Notes: generated by a model from the sequence alone, not told the origin. DNA of 64,000 nt from Metridium senile (GCA_949775045.1 OX459101.1:4402465-4466464); one strand, 5' to 3'; counted from the stretch's first letter, positions 42,801 through 54,800 are shown. Made by a program: numbers and translations.

Positions 42801-45800
42801 AAGAGAAGCACCATAAGGAATGTTACCGTGTTCCACCACTGGGTGAAGTAACGTCTTCTGCCTTGGATAGAGAGCTCTTTAAATTCCTGTACAATGAGAC
42901 CGAGGATCCAAACCATTATGAGCAAGTCTAAAATACAACAAATTAGGGAGCAGTTATTAATTACTGGGGAGGGGGAAGGGCCGGTAAAATGTCTAAAACA
43001 TCATCCCAAACATCTTGTCCCTCCCCAAACCAAAGCCCAAAACTAGCCCCCCCCCCCTAAACTTACCGGCCTTGAGGTTTTCTAGTTGACCTCTAGTTGG
43101 CCTTTTTATATTAACAATTTTTGACAACAGACTTAAGTAAATACATTTTATGTATTTTCTCTATTTCATATTTAAATTCTTATATTATATATTATTCAAA
43201 TTTTTACGCATCTTTTTATCAATATTATTAAAATTATTATTTAATTTATTCTTACTTTTATACAATTTATTTAATTTTCTTTTTAGAAGGCCCAGTGTAA
43301 GATTAGCTATGCTAAACTAGTGTATTTTGTAAATACTTTTTAAACCTTCTTAAAATCAAGTTCATCTATCTATAATAATAATAATAATAATTTATATTTA
43401 TAAAGCGCAAATACAAATCTGTTCTAAGCGCTATACAATGATTGTTACAAACAACAACAACAGTAACAAATAGACGTAATTACAAAGAATAAGCTAATTT
43501 GAAAAGATGAGTTTTTAGTTTAGTTTTGAAAGAAGCTAGACTTGATATTTTTCTGAGAGATATTGGCAGTGAGTTCCAGAGTTCAGGAGCAGCTACAGAG
43601 AAGGAGCGATGACCATACGATTTAAGATTATAGGATTGTATTGATAGAATATTTTGTGATGACGAACGAAGATTACGGTTCGGTTTATACATTGAAATGA
43701 GTTCTTGGATATAGGTAGGAGATAGGCCATGAAGAGCTTTGAAGGTAAGTAACAGGATTTTATATTTGATTCTAGATTCAATTTGTAACCAGTGCAGATT
43801 AACAATTAACAATTAACAAGGAGAGGTGTAATGTGGTCATGTTTATGTGAAAGAGTGATGTTTATGTGAAAGAGTGATGATTCTGGCAGCTATCTAAGAT
43901 TACAAAAGGGTACATTTATACTAAGTAGAAATATGTTTACTAATTGAGAAAGAGCTGAGTACGTTTTCGTATTTTGGAATTTATCGCAAGAATATCACCA
44001 CAGAATGTGTTATTAGAAGCGCAATGATTGGCTGTTTAGCTCTACCGGAAGCCATCAAACCCATCAAAGTTGTCAAAAACTTGTCAAAAACATTGTCTAG
44101 TTGGCCACGGTCCGAGGCGCACAAACGTAATATGCGTTTTTCTTTCTAGAGAGTTATGGAATCCATGCAAAAGTTGATAGAGTCGATATGGGCCGATAAT
44201 TAGCTGGATCCGTTGGATTCCCGCCTTCTTCAATTGGAGTTACTTTAGATATCTTTAATATGTCTGGACAGTACCATGTAAAATTGATTGATTTAATATT
44301 TGAAAATATATAATCATCTGCGAGTTTAATGCAAAGTTTAGGAATTCCTTATCGTCTGGTTTTTTTTAAGTTTTACGTGAGAAACATGCAAAATTAAACA
44401 TGAAACTTTTCTGAAAAGATCGATTAATATAATTTGTAGGATTCTTGTCGATTTACTCTGCGAGCTGACTGCCAACATTAATAAAGTGATAATAATAACT
44501 TCAATAGGGGACAACGGGATCGAAATCCCTCAGTGAAGAGTGGACTCCACCATTTGCAAACACTCCGCTAAGCCAATCACAACGCGAAATGATCCTAAAA
44601 GGAAAGAACGACCGGTATACACTTATCAGTTTCAAAAAAGGTTGACGGAGTGAATTGTGTACGGCGATCAAAGAAGTACACATACAGAATGGAAAGAAGT
44701 CGAAACAAGTGTGAGGCCATTGGGAATCGAACACGGGAAGTCGCACACTAACCCCTGAGCCCTCCCCTATGCCGGAGTTGTTGTATCGGCAGATACAATC
44801 ACAAACCTAAACTGTGCTTACCCGGTATACCAGGCGTACATATCTCCTTATAAATCTTATCCTGAAATGATGAAGCTAGCAGTATTCCAACAAAAACCAA
44901 CATCGACCAGAAATGACTCATGAACTTTATCAATGGATTTCCAAGAATACGGCTTACTTTACTGCCAGGGGCAATGATATGTATAAGGGCCAGGAAGGGC
45001 AGAAGAAGGATGTGACGAAAGGTGTAAAGAAATACACTGAAGGCGCCACGATCTCTCCAGTTTGTCTCAAAGCTGAAGATAGTGTAGATGTCTTTGTAGA
45101 GGACCATGTTGAGGCACAGTTGGCTGTATGGGTGTGCGACTAACTGGAATGAAAGGTCGTGAACCTTGTTATCATTAAAATCATCCTCATCCTCATGATC
45201 AATTATTATTCAGTATTACCTTATCATTGTTTCCTTTGATCGCCAAATTAATGAATTCTAGCTCTTTCGCAGTTTCATTCTTTATTTCAATATGTCTCTG
45301 CCTTTTCTCAAATTCAGGTGCAAAGTCAGTGAGTATTTTGATCTCCCTAATCGTTCTACATTGCTCCATTAAGTCAACAGCGAAGTCTTCGCACTGATGT
45401 CTTAGCTCATTGTAGTCTTCTTTAAACTCTTGGTCGGTACTGTCAATAAAATAATGATGAAGAATTGATGTGATTAATATATTATGATGATGATACATGA
45501 GAATGGTTATGTTGATGATGTTGATAGTGATGAAAATAAAAAAAATAAAGCACTTTTTAACGTCTCAAATCTTCTAGCTGGACACGTGTGCCCTACTAAT
45601 AGGGGAGACTCAGACACACACTCACTACCTCTACGTTAAATATTTTGCACACAACTCTGCTCACATGTTCATTTTTGCGGAGGTAGGAAAACCGGATAAC
45701 CTGGAGAAAACCCCTCGTGGCATAGGAGAGAAGAACACATCAAACAAACTCGACTCACATATAATCCATGCCCGAGCCTGGACTCGAACCTGGACCACAG

Positions 45801-48800
45801 CGGTGAAAGGCCAGCACTCTCACCGCTAGGCCACCACTAGGCCACCCATGCCACCCATAATGGTGATAATGATCATACTAATGATGGTAATAATGAAGTT
45901 GGTAATAATGATGACAGTGGTGATGATGGTAATGGTGATCATAATGATGACGATAATGATAAAAATGGTAATGGTGATGATAACGACAATGATAATAAGC
46001 AATTATTGGATGAGGTTGAGCATGATATCGTAAATTTTCAAGACCGAGGTCTGTGTTATCTGCCGAAGCCTCCTGGCTGAGGCAGATAATACTGACTCGA
46101 GGTCTTGATAATTTACGATATCATGCGAAAACCGAATTCAATAATTGTTTTATTATACATTTTTTAAAGTAAAAGTACAATTATAATCAGGTAAAAGAGA
46201 CAATAACAAGCAAATCTCGCTGCCATTTTCACATCAACTCCCTGAGAACGGAGAGAGCCTGGGAACTTGACAGTGATAACTACAGACAATGCAATTATCA
46301 CTGTCAAGTTCACATGCTATTCAGATTTAGCCGTGTGCTCTCAGCCAATCAGATTCAATGTAGTTAGTAAAATGTATAATAATGGCAATTAATGACATAC
46401 GTACCTTGCTCTCTCATCTCTCATCTCTCTGCTCAACTTAAAAATCTGATAAAGTGGATTCACTGTGCTTTTGTCATGTATATACATATAGCTGATGTAC
46501 ATTGGGTTGGCTAAGGCTTTGAATGTATTTATCTTCAACAAAATACTGTGTTCTTTGGGCAACAGATTGTTGTTCATCTCTTGTTTCACCTTAATTCCCA
46601 TGAGACGAGTGACCTTCGGTAAGTCTATTCCTAAGTCATTCATTTTGACGTTATCTTCGTATACGTATTCATAATTCTTTACATAATATCCTTGTGTGAT
46701 CAAGTATTCAACGATATTATACTCATTCATCTGGATCGCAATCATGAGTGGAGTGTAGAACCCTTCTGTCTTGCAATCCATAGGGCCCAGGTCACCTTCT
46801 TTTGGAGTTTTTTCTTCCAAGATCTTCACTAAACATTTGACGCATTTGTAGGATCCTTCGCGAACAGCGGTGAATAGGATACTGCCGATCATTGCCTTGT
46901 TACTAATGAGAACCTATAATAGTACATGTAAAACTCTTTTAGCTAGTCTTTAACAAGGGAGGGGGCTGTAGTACACAATCCAGATATACTTTTTCACAGT
47001 TTTCATCGCTCAGCCTCGATAGCATGTAGTATTTTCTTTAGAATTTGATAGCCCGTGTTTCAATTGTTTGATAATGTGTACATATAATATCGATCATTTG
47101 GAATCATTTCGGACTATGTGACGGTTACAACCGCAGTATAATACAATTTAGATTTAAGAAAAGCTGACGGCCGCTGCATCAGTTTCTACAATTAACTTCT
47201 TCTTTTAAACATTTTAAGAAAATGAAAATATTGCATATTTTCTTTCTAAGTCGCAACATAAATTTGTTTTATATACATAAGCTTGGAGGGGATTTCGTGC
47301 GCGCACTTCCGGCTAGATTAAGCCAATCAGAAGCATTTTTGTTGCATCGCCAACAGTTCCAAGATGGCGTCGTTCGAGGGTGTTGTTTCCCATATTCTTT
47401 ATAAATACTTCCTTCCCATAACTTTACATTACAAAATTATATGTAACTATATAAAAAAAGCTCTCTGCTGCTCTATCAGCAATAAAAAAGAATAAAAACA
47501 AAACAGAAATGCCTAAAAGTAACCAAAATCGTTGCTGTCTCCAGGTCTCGAGGCGCTACTTTGGAAGTGTTCGTTTTGAGTTTTGACAAACAATCCTTTG
47601 CGCGCTTTGCAGCGAAATCACCGCGTTAGTAAAGACCAATGACAATACACATGTTTCAAATGGGCCCGGCCACCGGGCAAATATAAAAGAACCGAGTTCG
47701 TGATGCTTGTCTGTGCTCGCTGAAGCGGGCTCGGCTGAATGTGTTTTTTAGATGTAATAAGAACTGATTAGTTTTTTGTATTTATATAACGTCTGAGAAT
47801 TCATAACGTAAATTATCCTGCGAGCAGAGGTTCCTTTCTCTTAACCTGGAACGACGAGTTAAGAAAGTTCCTTTGCTTGTCGCTCTAAGGGTAAGAGAAA
47901 AGAGCCGAAGGCGAAGGCGCGCGATTGTATAGCTAATACAACACAGACGCGAATGTTGTAAACAACTTAAAAAATGTCTAGGTTAGCTCTTTCATATTTT
48001 ACCAAAATTTTCAAGATTAAAGTAAATTTTGCCGTAAAATTACCAGTTTTAAAAACTTATGCAAATCAGGATATACAACACTAGTGTTGTATCAGATTTG
48101 CACTCGTCATAGTCATGATTTCTTTTGAAAATGTCTCATTAATTATTCATGATTTTTTTAAGAATTGTAACTATGTATTTATAACAGTATCTATTTGATT
48201 GATTGATTGATTGATTGATTGAAGAAGCTAGGTCACTGGGTCATCAGTCCTTTTGTACCGTCATGTGATACCCTAGGCCTCTATAAATAAAGTTTATTGT
48301 ATCTTTATATTGTATCGAAATTGGTGTCGTTCTACTGTGAATGCAATTTTAAGATTTCAGTTAAGCTTTCAACTTGATCAAACCTCAAAGGTTCGCTCGA
48401 TCTTTTTGCCATAAAACGTTCATGCTGATCAAAGAAAATATTAAAGATTAAGAACTAACAACTCACTATCTCCCTCAACAATGCGGAACTCAGATCTACT
48501 TGGCTTCCGGCTTGTTATGTACTGTATAGCAAAATTGTAAATAATCTTACAGCAGTTTTAACGAATAATATTTACTGAGGTGTAGAGCTATAGCTAGTGT
48601 ATATCAAAAAGCCTACAGTAGATAACCAAACAGTTTTTGACGAGAAGTAACGTTGAATGCAAAAAGGGCACTGATAATTAGAACCACAAACAATAGAATA
48701 GTATCATACTTACTTCCAGTATTTCATCATTATCATTCTCAATCGCAGTCCCCAGTATCAATTTCGTAAAACCTCGATTTTCCATCGCTCCGAGTGCCAA

Positions 48801-48995
48801 ATCTTCTCCAGAGCTGAGAATTTCGTTGACTTTCGCAACATCATCGCTAACAACGGCTTTGTACAGTTCGTCTCGAAAGGGTTTGTTTAAAACGTTGTTA
48901 TACTCTCGTTCGGCTAGAGTTCTCGTTCGAGGACCAACAAGATCTAGGCTTGTTGATCCTGCAGAGTCTAGCGCGTATTCCAACCCTCGTATCAT
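39867..48995 (-). CDS. TRPC-type cation channel, paralogue B (9 exons, frame broken at exon 5 end)
   Basis: Exons on the - strand are 48995-48714, 46913-46405, 45439-45220, 45143-44822, 42927-42421, 41864-41666, 41389-41234, 40631-40578 and 40148-39867. All phases match TRPC-A and C except exon 5, which is 507 nt where 505 or 508 would keep the pattern. A net +2 change near 42440-42480 rewrites the end of the exon (AAQKIVAVILRTWTQ replaces the paralogue text). At the usual donor this leads to a stop in exon 6. Using the GT 4 nt downstream would restore the frame and give 844 aa. All other hallmarks are intact: ankyrin-like repeats, TRP_2 (TFKALANPMYISYMY), six membrane helices, pore LFWSLFGLTEL, TRP box WKVSRSRLW and C-terminal KDILKRYIRMRK. 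The last exon carries an internal duplication that changes the C-terminus. B is either a recent pseudogene, a gene using the alternative donor, or a sequence error. Confidence 0.8.
39880..40020 (-). repeat. Tandem duplication inside the last exon of TRPC-B
   Basis: The text GGCTCGCTCGAGTCTTTAGC (+ strand, 39880) is repeated at 39960 as GGCTCGCTTGAGTCTTTAGC. A following GATTTTTCTTTCGA is in both. The two copies are read in different frames (KDSSEPAE versus KTRASLEYP), so the duplication gives B a novel 20-30-residue tail. Confidence 0.85.
40740..40900 (+). mobile_element. tRNA-derived SINE fragment in intron 7 of TRPC-B
   Basis: B-box-like GTTCGATCCCC is followed by CACTTAGCTTGTTTCGACTT and a body shared with 56765-56960. 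It is in the opposite orientation to the gene. The same site in TRPC-C holds the same element, while TRPC-A lacks it. Confidence 0.65.
42034..42216. mobile_element. Foldback element in intron 5 of TRPC-B
   Basis: AACAAATCGAAGTCAGTTTT then CTATGGGTC, and GTAATCGACAATCAAAATTA then CGTC, are mirrored at 42155-42216. The loop holds CGAGCGCAGCGAGGG. About 183 bp. A further CTGTAATCGACAATGGC word follows at 42312. Confidence 0.85.
42421..42480 (-). other. Net +2 nt frame disruption at the end of TRPC-B exon 5
   Basis: From the shared GCC codon to the donor, TRPC-C has 56 nt and TRPC-B has 58. The donor context is TCACA|GTAAGTCACT. A GTNNGT tandem donor is therefore available, and the second GT (42416-42415) restores the reading frame into exon 6. 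Confidence 0.85.
42963..43075. mobile_element. Small element bounded by G-rich and C-rich ends
   Basis: CTGGGGAGGGGGAAGGGCCG then GTAA at the left mirrors a C run, TAAACTTACCGGCC, at the right. It resembles a miniature of the G/C-tract-capped elements but lacks their internal phrases. Intron 4 of TRPC-B. Confidence 0.5.
43380..43860 (-). mobile_element. 5'-truncated L2/CR1-like LINE with intact C-terminal frame
   Basis: The - strand frame 43812-43480 (110 aa) contains HWLQIESRIKYKILLLTFKA, LRSSSQNIL, GHRSFSVAAPELWNSLPISL and SFKTKLKTHLF. This is the conserved C-terminal tail of CR1/L2-clade ORF2 proteins. It is followed by a 3' end with AGCGCTTAGAACAG, GCGCTTTATAAATATAAATT and (ATT)n. The frame has no stop, so the insertion is fairly young. 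It lies in intron 4 of TRPC-B only. Confidence 0.85.
44515..44785 (-). mobile_element. tRNA-derived SINE in intron 4 of TRPC-B
   Basis: The - strand reads GGCATAGGGGAGGGCTCAGG, then the B box GTTCGATTCCCAATGGCC and CACTTGTTTCGACTTCTTTC. It is at the same distance after exon 4 as the copy in TRPC-A. Confidence 0.7.
45560..45836 (-). mobile_element. Second SINE family with good tRNA-like head
   Basis: The - strand head has an A box TAGCGGTGAGAGTGCTGG (45828-45811) and a B box GGTTCGAGTCC (45790-45780). The body contains GGGGTTTTCTCCAGGTTATC then CGGTTTTCC and CCGCAAAA, text typical of widespread invertebrate SINEs. It is in intron 2 of TRPC-B. Confidence 0.75.
46020..46130. mobile_element. Foldback element in intron 2 of TRPC-B
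   Basis: ATGATATCGTAAATTTTCAA then GACC pairs with GGTCTTGATAATTTACGATA then TCAT, and TATCTGCC pairs with GGCAGATA. The loop is about 20 bp. Confidence 0.8.
47285..47480 (+). promoter_or_regulatory. Promoter-like segment with a 42-codon frame
   Basis: CCAATCAGA precedes an ATGGCGTCGTTCG start at 47363 (AAGATGG context). The frame MASFEGVVSHILYKYF vaguely resembles the N-terminus of VPS13/chorein-type proteins, then ends after 42 codons. It lies antisense within intron 1 of TRPC-B. It may be a 5' gene fragment, and support is weak. Confidence 0.25.
47640..47760. other. Non-coding block conserved between TRPC-B and TRPC-C introns
   Basis: AATGACAATACACATGTTTC then AAATGGGCC, TTCGTGATGCTTGTC and GCTGAAGCGGGCTCG are shared with 62450-62570. 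A TATAAAAG word sits in the B copy. The role is unknown; it could be paralogous intron homology only. Confidence 0.6.
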
Positions 48996-49104
48996 TCTGC
49001 TCTGTATGAAACTACTGTGCGCATTTCGAAGCCTTTACACAATGTTTCAATGCCATATGCACCAATCAAACAAACCAACCCTCCCCCCGACCTGCTGGAC
49101 AGAC

Positions 49105-50287
49105 CACAGGTAGCCCAAGCTATGCATTTGTACGTTTTTGAGGCTACTGCCATATATGGAGGCGTAGCCTTATTGCTGTCGTGAATGTAAGCAAGTAACT
49201 CCACAAGAAACCCGAAAATACCAATTTCGTCACGTGATCGACACATGGTGTGACTGTAATTTCGAGAATTCGAATATTTTGGCTGCTACTTCATGTCTGT
49301 CTAAAGAAAAATAATTGTAATGTGTATTTGTACTATTCATGAAGGTTTTTAGGTTTAATAAGACGTTAAAAACCGTGAAAAGGATGATTTGTTTTGACAA
49401 CAAAAGCATGGCATTAAGCCCGACATTAGTCATGACACACCGATTCAAGCTAAGTGCCTTCGATTTTTGGCATTTTTAAGGTCAGATCAACATATTTAAG
49501 GTCAAGAATCTCACATTTTGCTCTATGTTTGTCACTCCTCAAAATACTAAATGAGCTTTATTCTAAGAATGAGCTTTTGACAAATGTTTTCGTATAGTCA
49601 AATTGGTGCGAATAGCCGCCGAAACAACATTCGATATTAATGTAATGAAAGGTGCACATAAATATTGTACAATATTACCGGGAATATTGCTCTGCTATGC
49701 TCTACAATAAATAAGCTTCGACAACTCAGGCAGTTTTATTATTGTTCTGCAAGTTTGGACGCGACTGCACAAATACATATTGTTCTCTAAGGGGCTGTTT
49801 ATATGAAAGCGAGTTGTGCCTGCTAGCCGGGATAACTCGCCTTCATATAAACAGCCACTTAGACTTCCTGCCGATTCATTTCTATCTCTTCTTCAGATCG
49901 AACATTATTTTTGCACATTGATTGTTCAGTTTATATATTATCTGTTTCAAGCAGTAGCCCCATGCAGTCTTAGACTGCCTATTTTTTAGCAATATGACGA
50001 AATATATAAAATGCAATAAAAATATACATGTCTACCTGTGTGTTGTGTTTTTCTTTGCATTCCTGTGAATGGTTTCAGGCCATTTTAATACCTTCAATTG
50101 AGTGATTTATTCAGTTTTGGGGAACAACAGCCATAAATCACTCAATATTGAAGGAAATGGCCTGAAACTCCACAGGAATGCAAAGACAAACACAACACAC
50201 AGGTAGACATGTTTATTTTTATTGCATTTTAAATATTTCATCATATTGCTAAAAAAACGTACAAATGCATAGCTTGGGCTACCTGTG
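49105..50287. mobile_element. 1.18-kb transposon, 7-bp target duplication GACAGAC
   Basis: Ends are CACAGGTAGCCCAAGC and GCTTGGGCTACCTGTG. GACAGAC lies at 49098-49104 and 50288-50294. Outer arms of about 35 bp (to TGCATTTGTACGTTTTT) are followed by an inner foldback of about 300 bp (49985-50250). A separate small palindrome (GGGCTGTTTATATGAAAGCG) sits at 49793-49858. No transposase frame is seen. It lies just upstream of TRPC-B exon 1. Confidence 0.88.
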
Positions 50288-50513
50288 GACAGACAGGGAA
50301 TTTAACCTTTGAGTAAGGCATGTTATTACCGGCATGTTATCAATAGCGCGAAATAATGTCTTCGTACGTCACAACACCATTTTGAGTTGCGAAAACAAGC
50401 AGTGATAATTGTTTGAATGAAAATGGTAGTGTTACCGACGTTTGGTATGCACATTACATTTCCATGCTTACGCGATCATCAGACTGACTTTAATTTGTTT
50501 TGTAGTATATAAC

Positions 50514-53500
50514 CAGGAGGGAGGGGGCGTCTCCAGGGAAAAGGCGTGTTGTGGGCTCGCTCTAGTGTGACGTCACGACTCGATTCAAAATGGCGACCAT
50601 TGTTAGCTCGGTTGTTTCCACAAAAACATTCGATTTTTTTCGCATTGCTAAACTTTTTTTGACTAGCGAGAGTTCTTGGATATCTAATAGTATCCAATAG
50701 TTCACTATAGCCAAATTTGTTGATCAGATTCGATGGAAATACTGCTTTTTTAGCCAATTTCGTGATGAACTGTGATGTCGGTCCAGTGCTGTTGATATGC
50801 AGTTTTTTACAAGTACACGAACGTAAAATCACAATGGATCAGTATTTTTCATCCAGAATAGGAGGTTTATGCAAGTACATGATAATCTTCAGATCTGCAG
50901 AGTTTCTCTCTGTTTGGCTTTGTGGTTGGTCTCATCAATCGATTTGAAGGCTGATCTCACGAACTACAAGTCGAAACGAACGGCCGAACTGCAAATATGG
51001 GAGACCCGAACAAAACAACTTTGCAGGTTAGTAAATGTATTCCCATTGAAGATAAGTCCTTAATTATCTTGTTTTTGAGCCTTGACATGAATGTTTATGA
51101 TGATTAAATGAGCTAAATGCATGCTTTTAAGATCGTATGTATGTGTTTTCTATAATAGCTATCAAAAAATGCTTTTTTTTTTACCATAAATACCCTGTAC
51201 CCCAGTACCCACTTTTGTCTTCATAATCAATTCGTATATCAGTTGTTTTATTAGTAGAATTTGATAAAGTGCAGTATAAAGCTTTCTGCTGTCCAGTTTT
51301 CACATCAGCTTACGGAATTAAATGATAATAATATGTAACATGAAATTCATTGAATAATATTTCAAATTATATGATTGAAAATAAGGATATACATTTTTAG
51401 CTTAAATATGAATGTTAGAAACTTATAAAATCGTAGATTTATCAAGCTAAGCTCCCATTAGCTATTGTAACAAACTTAAATTAAATTAAACATTTTTTTT
51501 TTTTTTGCAGGTCAAATGTCTGGAAAAGATAACACACTATTTCAGCAATGTGAACAGTGAAATAATAATTATATACTATTGTTGGTTTACACTGAACTTT
51601 TCTATGCTTGTCATCTTGTTTATGCCAATGACTGGATAAACTTGCAAAACAGCCATATTATCGTATTTGAATATAACTTAAATGAGCTGTATGTCAATTC
51701 AAAGCATACTAAAGCATTTTTAAATGTTTAAAAACACTATATCCATGAGAATCAAACTGTTACTGTATGTCTAAGTAACAGTTTTTATTTTGTGACCATT
51801 AGTCACTAACCAAGATAAGTAAAGTGGTAATGAGGTATGGTTTTCTTTTGTATTATTAGAATTCTTACAATACATATATATTAGACAATCAGCCAATGAA
51901 TATGTTGGTCATGTCAGTCAAGCATCATAGAATAATGCAAAACAAAAACATGATCACAACCATTTGTCAACCTCTTTGAAGTTGCCTGGTTTCATAACCT
52001 GTCCCCACTATTAACTCTGTTTGAGTGATACTGAATAAATACATGTATTAGTGACTATAAATACAAACTAAAGTGGTTTTCATTAACACTCTTTAGTGTA
52101 TTTTAATACACTAATTAAAATTACTCTTTAATACACTCTAATTTCATTGTGTTCTTTTGTTCTTATTTGACCATTACACTTTAATTAATACACTTTGTTT
52201 CATGGGTTACTGAAAACCACTCTGTTGCTTAGTAACTATATTGAGTGAAAATGCTAAAACCGTGCAATATGAAAAATAGTTACTATTCAACTACTAGTTT
52301 CTATCTAGTGACTATTTAGTCAGTACCACTCAACCAGAAACATCAAATACAAAAGAAAACAAAACCTCATTGCAACTTGAATCTCTTAATCTTTGATATA
52401 GTGACTAATAGTCACTACAGAAGAATTATTATACAGTTGCAATTTTATTTCCATGGATATAGTGTTGTTGCTCTATCAAACTTTTGCCCCTGCCCCTTAA
52501 CTGGTGTTTTGAATGCAACATGATACCCTATAGCAGTTTCCCATTCATTACTCAAAGGTACAACAGATGCTTATTTTAATAAAAACATTGATTTTATTGC
52601 TATCTATCATCAGACAATAATGTTTTAACATAAGAATGAAGTAAATTTGCAATTCTCTTCCATCAATCAAACACAATTTGTCAAGACTACTAATTATTTA
52701 AACCAATTGTCATTACATTTATTGAAAACAACTACACAATCTCTAGATCTGTCACTCAGACGGATGCATATAAAAAAAAAGCAATAACAGTATTTTCTAT
52801 TTGACCTTTAATAATACAGTACACAAACAAGATATAAGTTAAGCACAATTTCAAAATGAAATTTTATAACATAAATTAGAGCAAACGCACTGAAACAATG
52901 ATATATAAAAACAAATAAAAAATACAATGGGTAGTTTAACTTACAACAGTACAGTTTCTATTCTAAATGTCATTCCACCAAAACATCAGATACAAAGGAA
53001 ACAATTACTCATTACAACTTTACTTGTCTTTGACAGTGACCAATAGTCAGTAAATAGGAAATATTACATAGTCATGTGCAGTAGCAATAATTGCATATAT
53101 TTTCATGGATAAATTAAGTTATAGACTAATATTATTCTGCTCTATTTGTTTAACTTTTAAAAATAAATCAACAACTTCAATGTATACTAAGCAATATTAC
53201 TGCAGATTAATGCAATAATTGTTAGTTAAGATCGTCGTTTTTACCTTGATAAAGATAGTGACAAATTAAACAAACTAAACAGTCAACCTATCGAAATTAT
53301 ATACAGGATAAGTTGTAAAGGGTGAGAAACTACACAAAAATCGATTGATGAGAGGAACCACAGCTCCAAATAAAACCAAAATCGAACTGGCTAAAGTTAA
53401 ACTTCTAACCAATATAACCTCCTATTTTCAAAATGTTCCATAAAGTTTTACCAACGAAATCACGATTTTTTCAAACGAAGGTTGGCCATTTTCGATTAGG

Positions 53501-53790
53501 ACCTGCAGCCTTCCCGACAAGTTTTAACGAAAAAATACAGTCAACCATAAACGTTTTTCGAGATCAGTTGCGCTCAACTAGTAAATCAATAAACAAAGAA
53601 CACTCACTGTGGGTTAACTACTTTATAATGTGCTGTTTTACCTCTCATTTATCTCGTTTTGTTAACTTCAAAATGGCGCTTTCAAACTAAACTGACAAGA
53701 TTCTCAACCGTATCCATGTGACGTCACAGTAGAGATCGCTGTAGATAGAGAATCTAATTTGCATACAATAGAGTCATCCCCTCCCTCCTG
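50514..53790. mobile_element. 3.3-kb hAT-like element, 8-bp target duplication TATATAAC
   Basis: The left end CAGGAGGGAGGGG and right end CCCCTCCCTCCTG are exact inverted repeats. They are flanked by TATATAAC (50506-50513 and 53791-53798). CAG-starting ends with an 8-bp duplication are the hAT signature. TGACGTCA lies near both ends. No transposase was recognised in any frame. A possible spliced transcript exists on the + strand: a frame at 50869 ends at CTTTGCAG|GTTAGT (51027), and a T-tract acceptor ends at about 51510. It encodes only a short unknown peptide. Confidence 0.85.
52060..52215. mobile_element. MITE of the CCCGTGAAAC family inside the hAT-like element
   Basis: AAAGTGGTTTTCATTAACAC at the left pairs with GGGTTACTGAAAACCACTCT at the right. 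The interior has TCTAATTTCATTGTG as in the 18.8-19.5 kb cluster. Confidence 0.7.
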
Positions 53791-53799
53791 TATATAACT

Positions 53800-54450
53800 T
53801 ATACAATGTATAAAAGAAAGTGAAACGGAGCTCTTGTCATGATACAATGCTATATTGAATTAAAGACAAACATAATTATTTATTATAAAGTAGCGATATT
53901 GTGTTGTGATGATGATCGGCGCGGTAAACAAAGTAATTTAAGAAATTGCATTAGAGAATTCCTCAAACAAATTTTGGGACATAGTAGTATATCCAAACTG
54001 GCCATTGTTCCACGGATCGATGATTAAGAAAGGGGAATCGAGAAACTCCATTGTTCCCGTGGGAAAACAATGGAGGAGATCCGGAGAGGCAACGGCCAAC
54101 CAGGACTCTAAAAGAAGAGGGAGAGTGGGTGGGTGAAACAGAACTACTGCTTTCATGTAGACACTCTCCTATTCAGCGAATCTCTTCTTCAGCATAACAC
54201 CGAAAGGCACTTTGGACACTCACTGCTCTGTGCCCTCCCCCCGCCCTAACATTCCATCAGTCTACCCGGATCGATGTTGTTCGTTTCGGCAGTTTGAGCA
54301 AATGACAATGAATTAATTGCATGCCCCTTGTTATATAGTCTTGCATATCATTAAATCATCTCCCGTGGGAATGCATGGTCAGTTTGAATAGTTGATCAAT
54401 CATCAGGATGTCTATATGTAGTAAACTGATTTTAATTAAGACTCGGATAA
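53800..54450. other. Intergenic DNA, nothing recognised
   Basis: No coding frame or element ends supported. Confidence 0.4.
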
Positions 54451-54509
54451 AAATACCGACATGCTTTGCAGCCTTAGGAGTGTTGACTATAGCTTCGGCT
54501 GTACACCTA

Positions 54510-54800
54510 ATTCAAAAAAGGTTGACGGGGCGAACGGCGATTGACGATTAATGATTGGTGATTGCACGACCGAAAGGGACTATGGTCAATACCAATTCTT
54601 ATGTCCATTCTAAATTACCCAAACACCGTTCAGCGATGACCTTAGATGAGTGTCTCGAAGGTTTCACTAAACGGTGAAGGCATTGTTTGGGTAATTTAGA
54701 AACGAATAAGAAGGAATTCGTATTACCCATAGTTCCTTTCAGTCGTGCAATCACCAATCGCCGTTCGCCGTTTGCCTCGATAAACCTTTTTTGAATTAGG
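54510..54800. mobile_element. Long foldback element
   Basis: GCGAACGGCGATTG, ATTGGTGATTGCACGAC and TCTAAATTACCCAAAC on the left are mirrored as GTTTGGGTAATTTAGA, GTCGTGCAATCACCAAT and CGCCGTTCGC on the right. Outside lie diverged TATACACC-type words (54455-54520 and 54785-54850), so it may be nested in a foldback of that type. Confidence 0.75.

Noticed and set aside
45768..45836. Functional tRNA gene on the - strand
   Set aside because: The tRNA-like head runs into a SINE body and the acceptor stem is not closed.
50717..51063. Transposase fragment in the hAT-like element
   Set aside because: The two overlapping frames have no recognisable transposase motif and end quickly.
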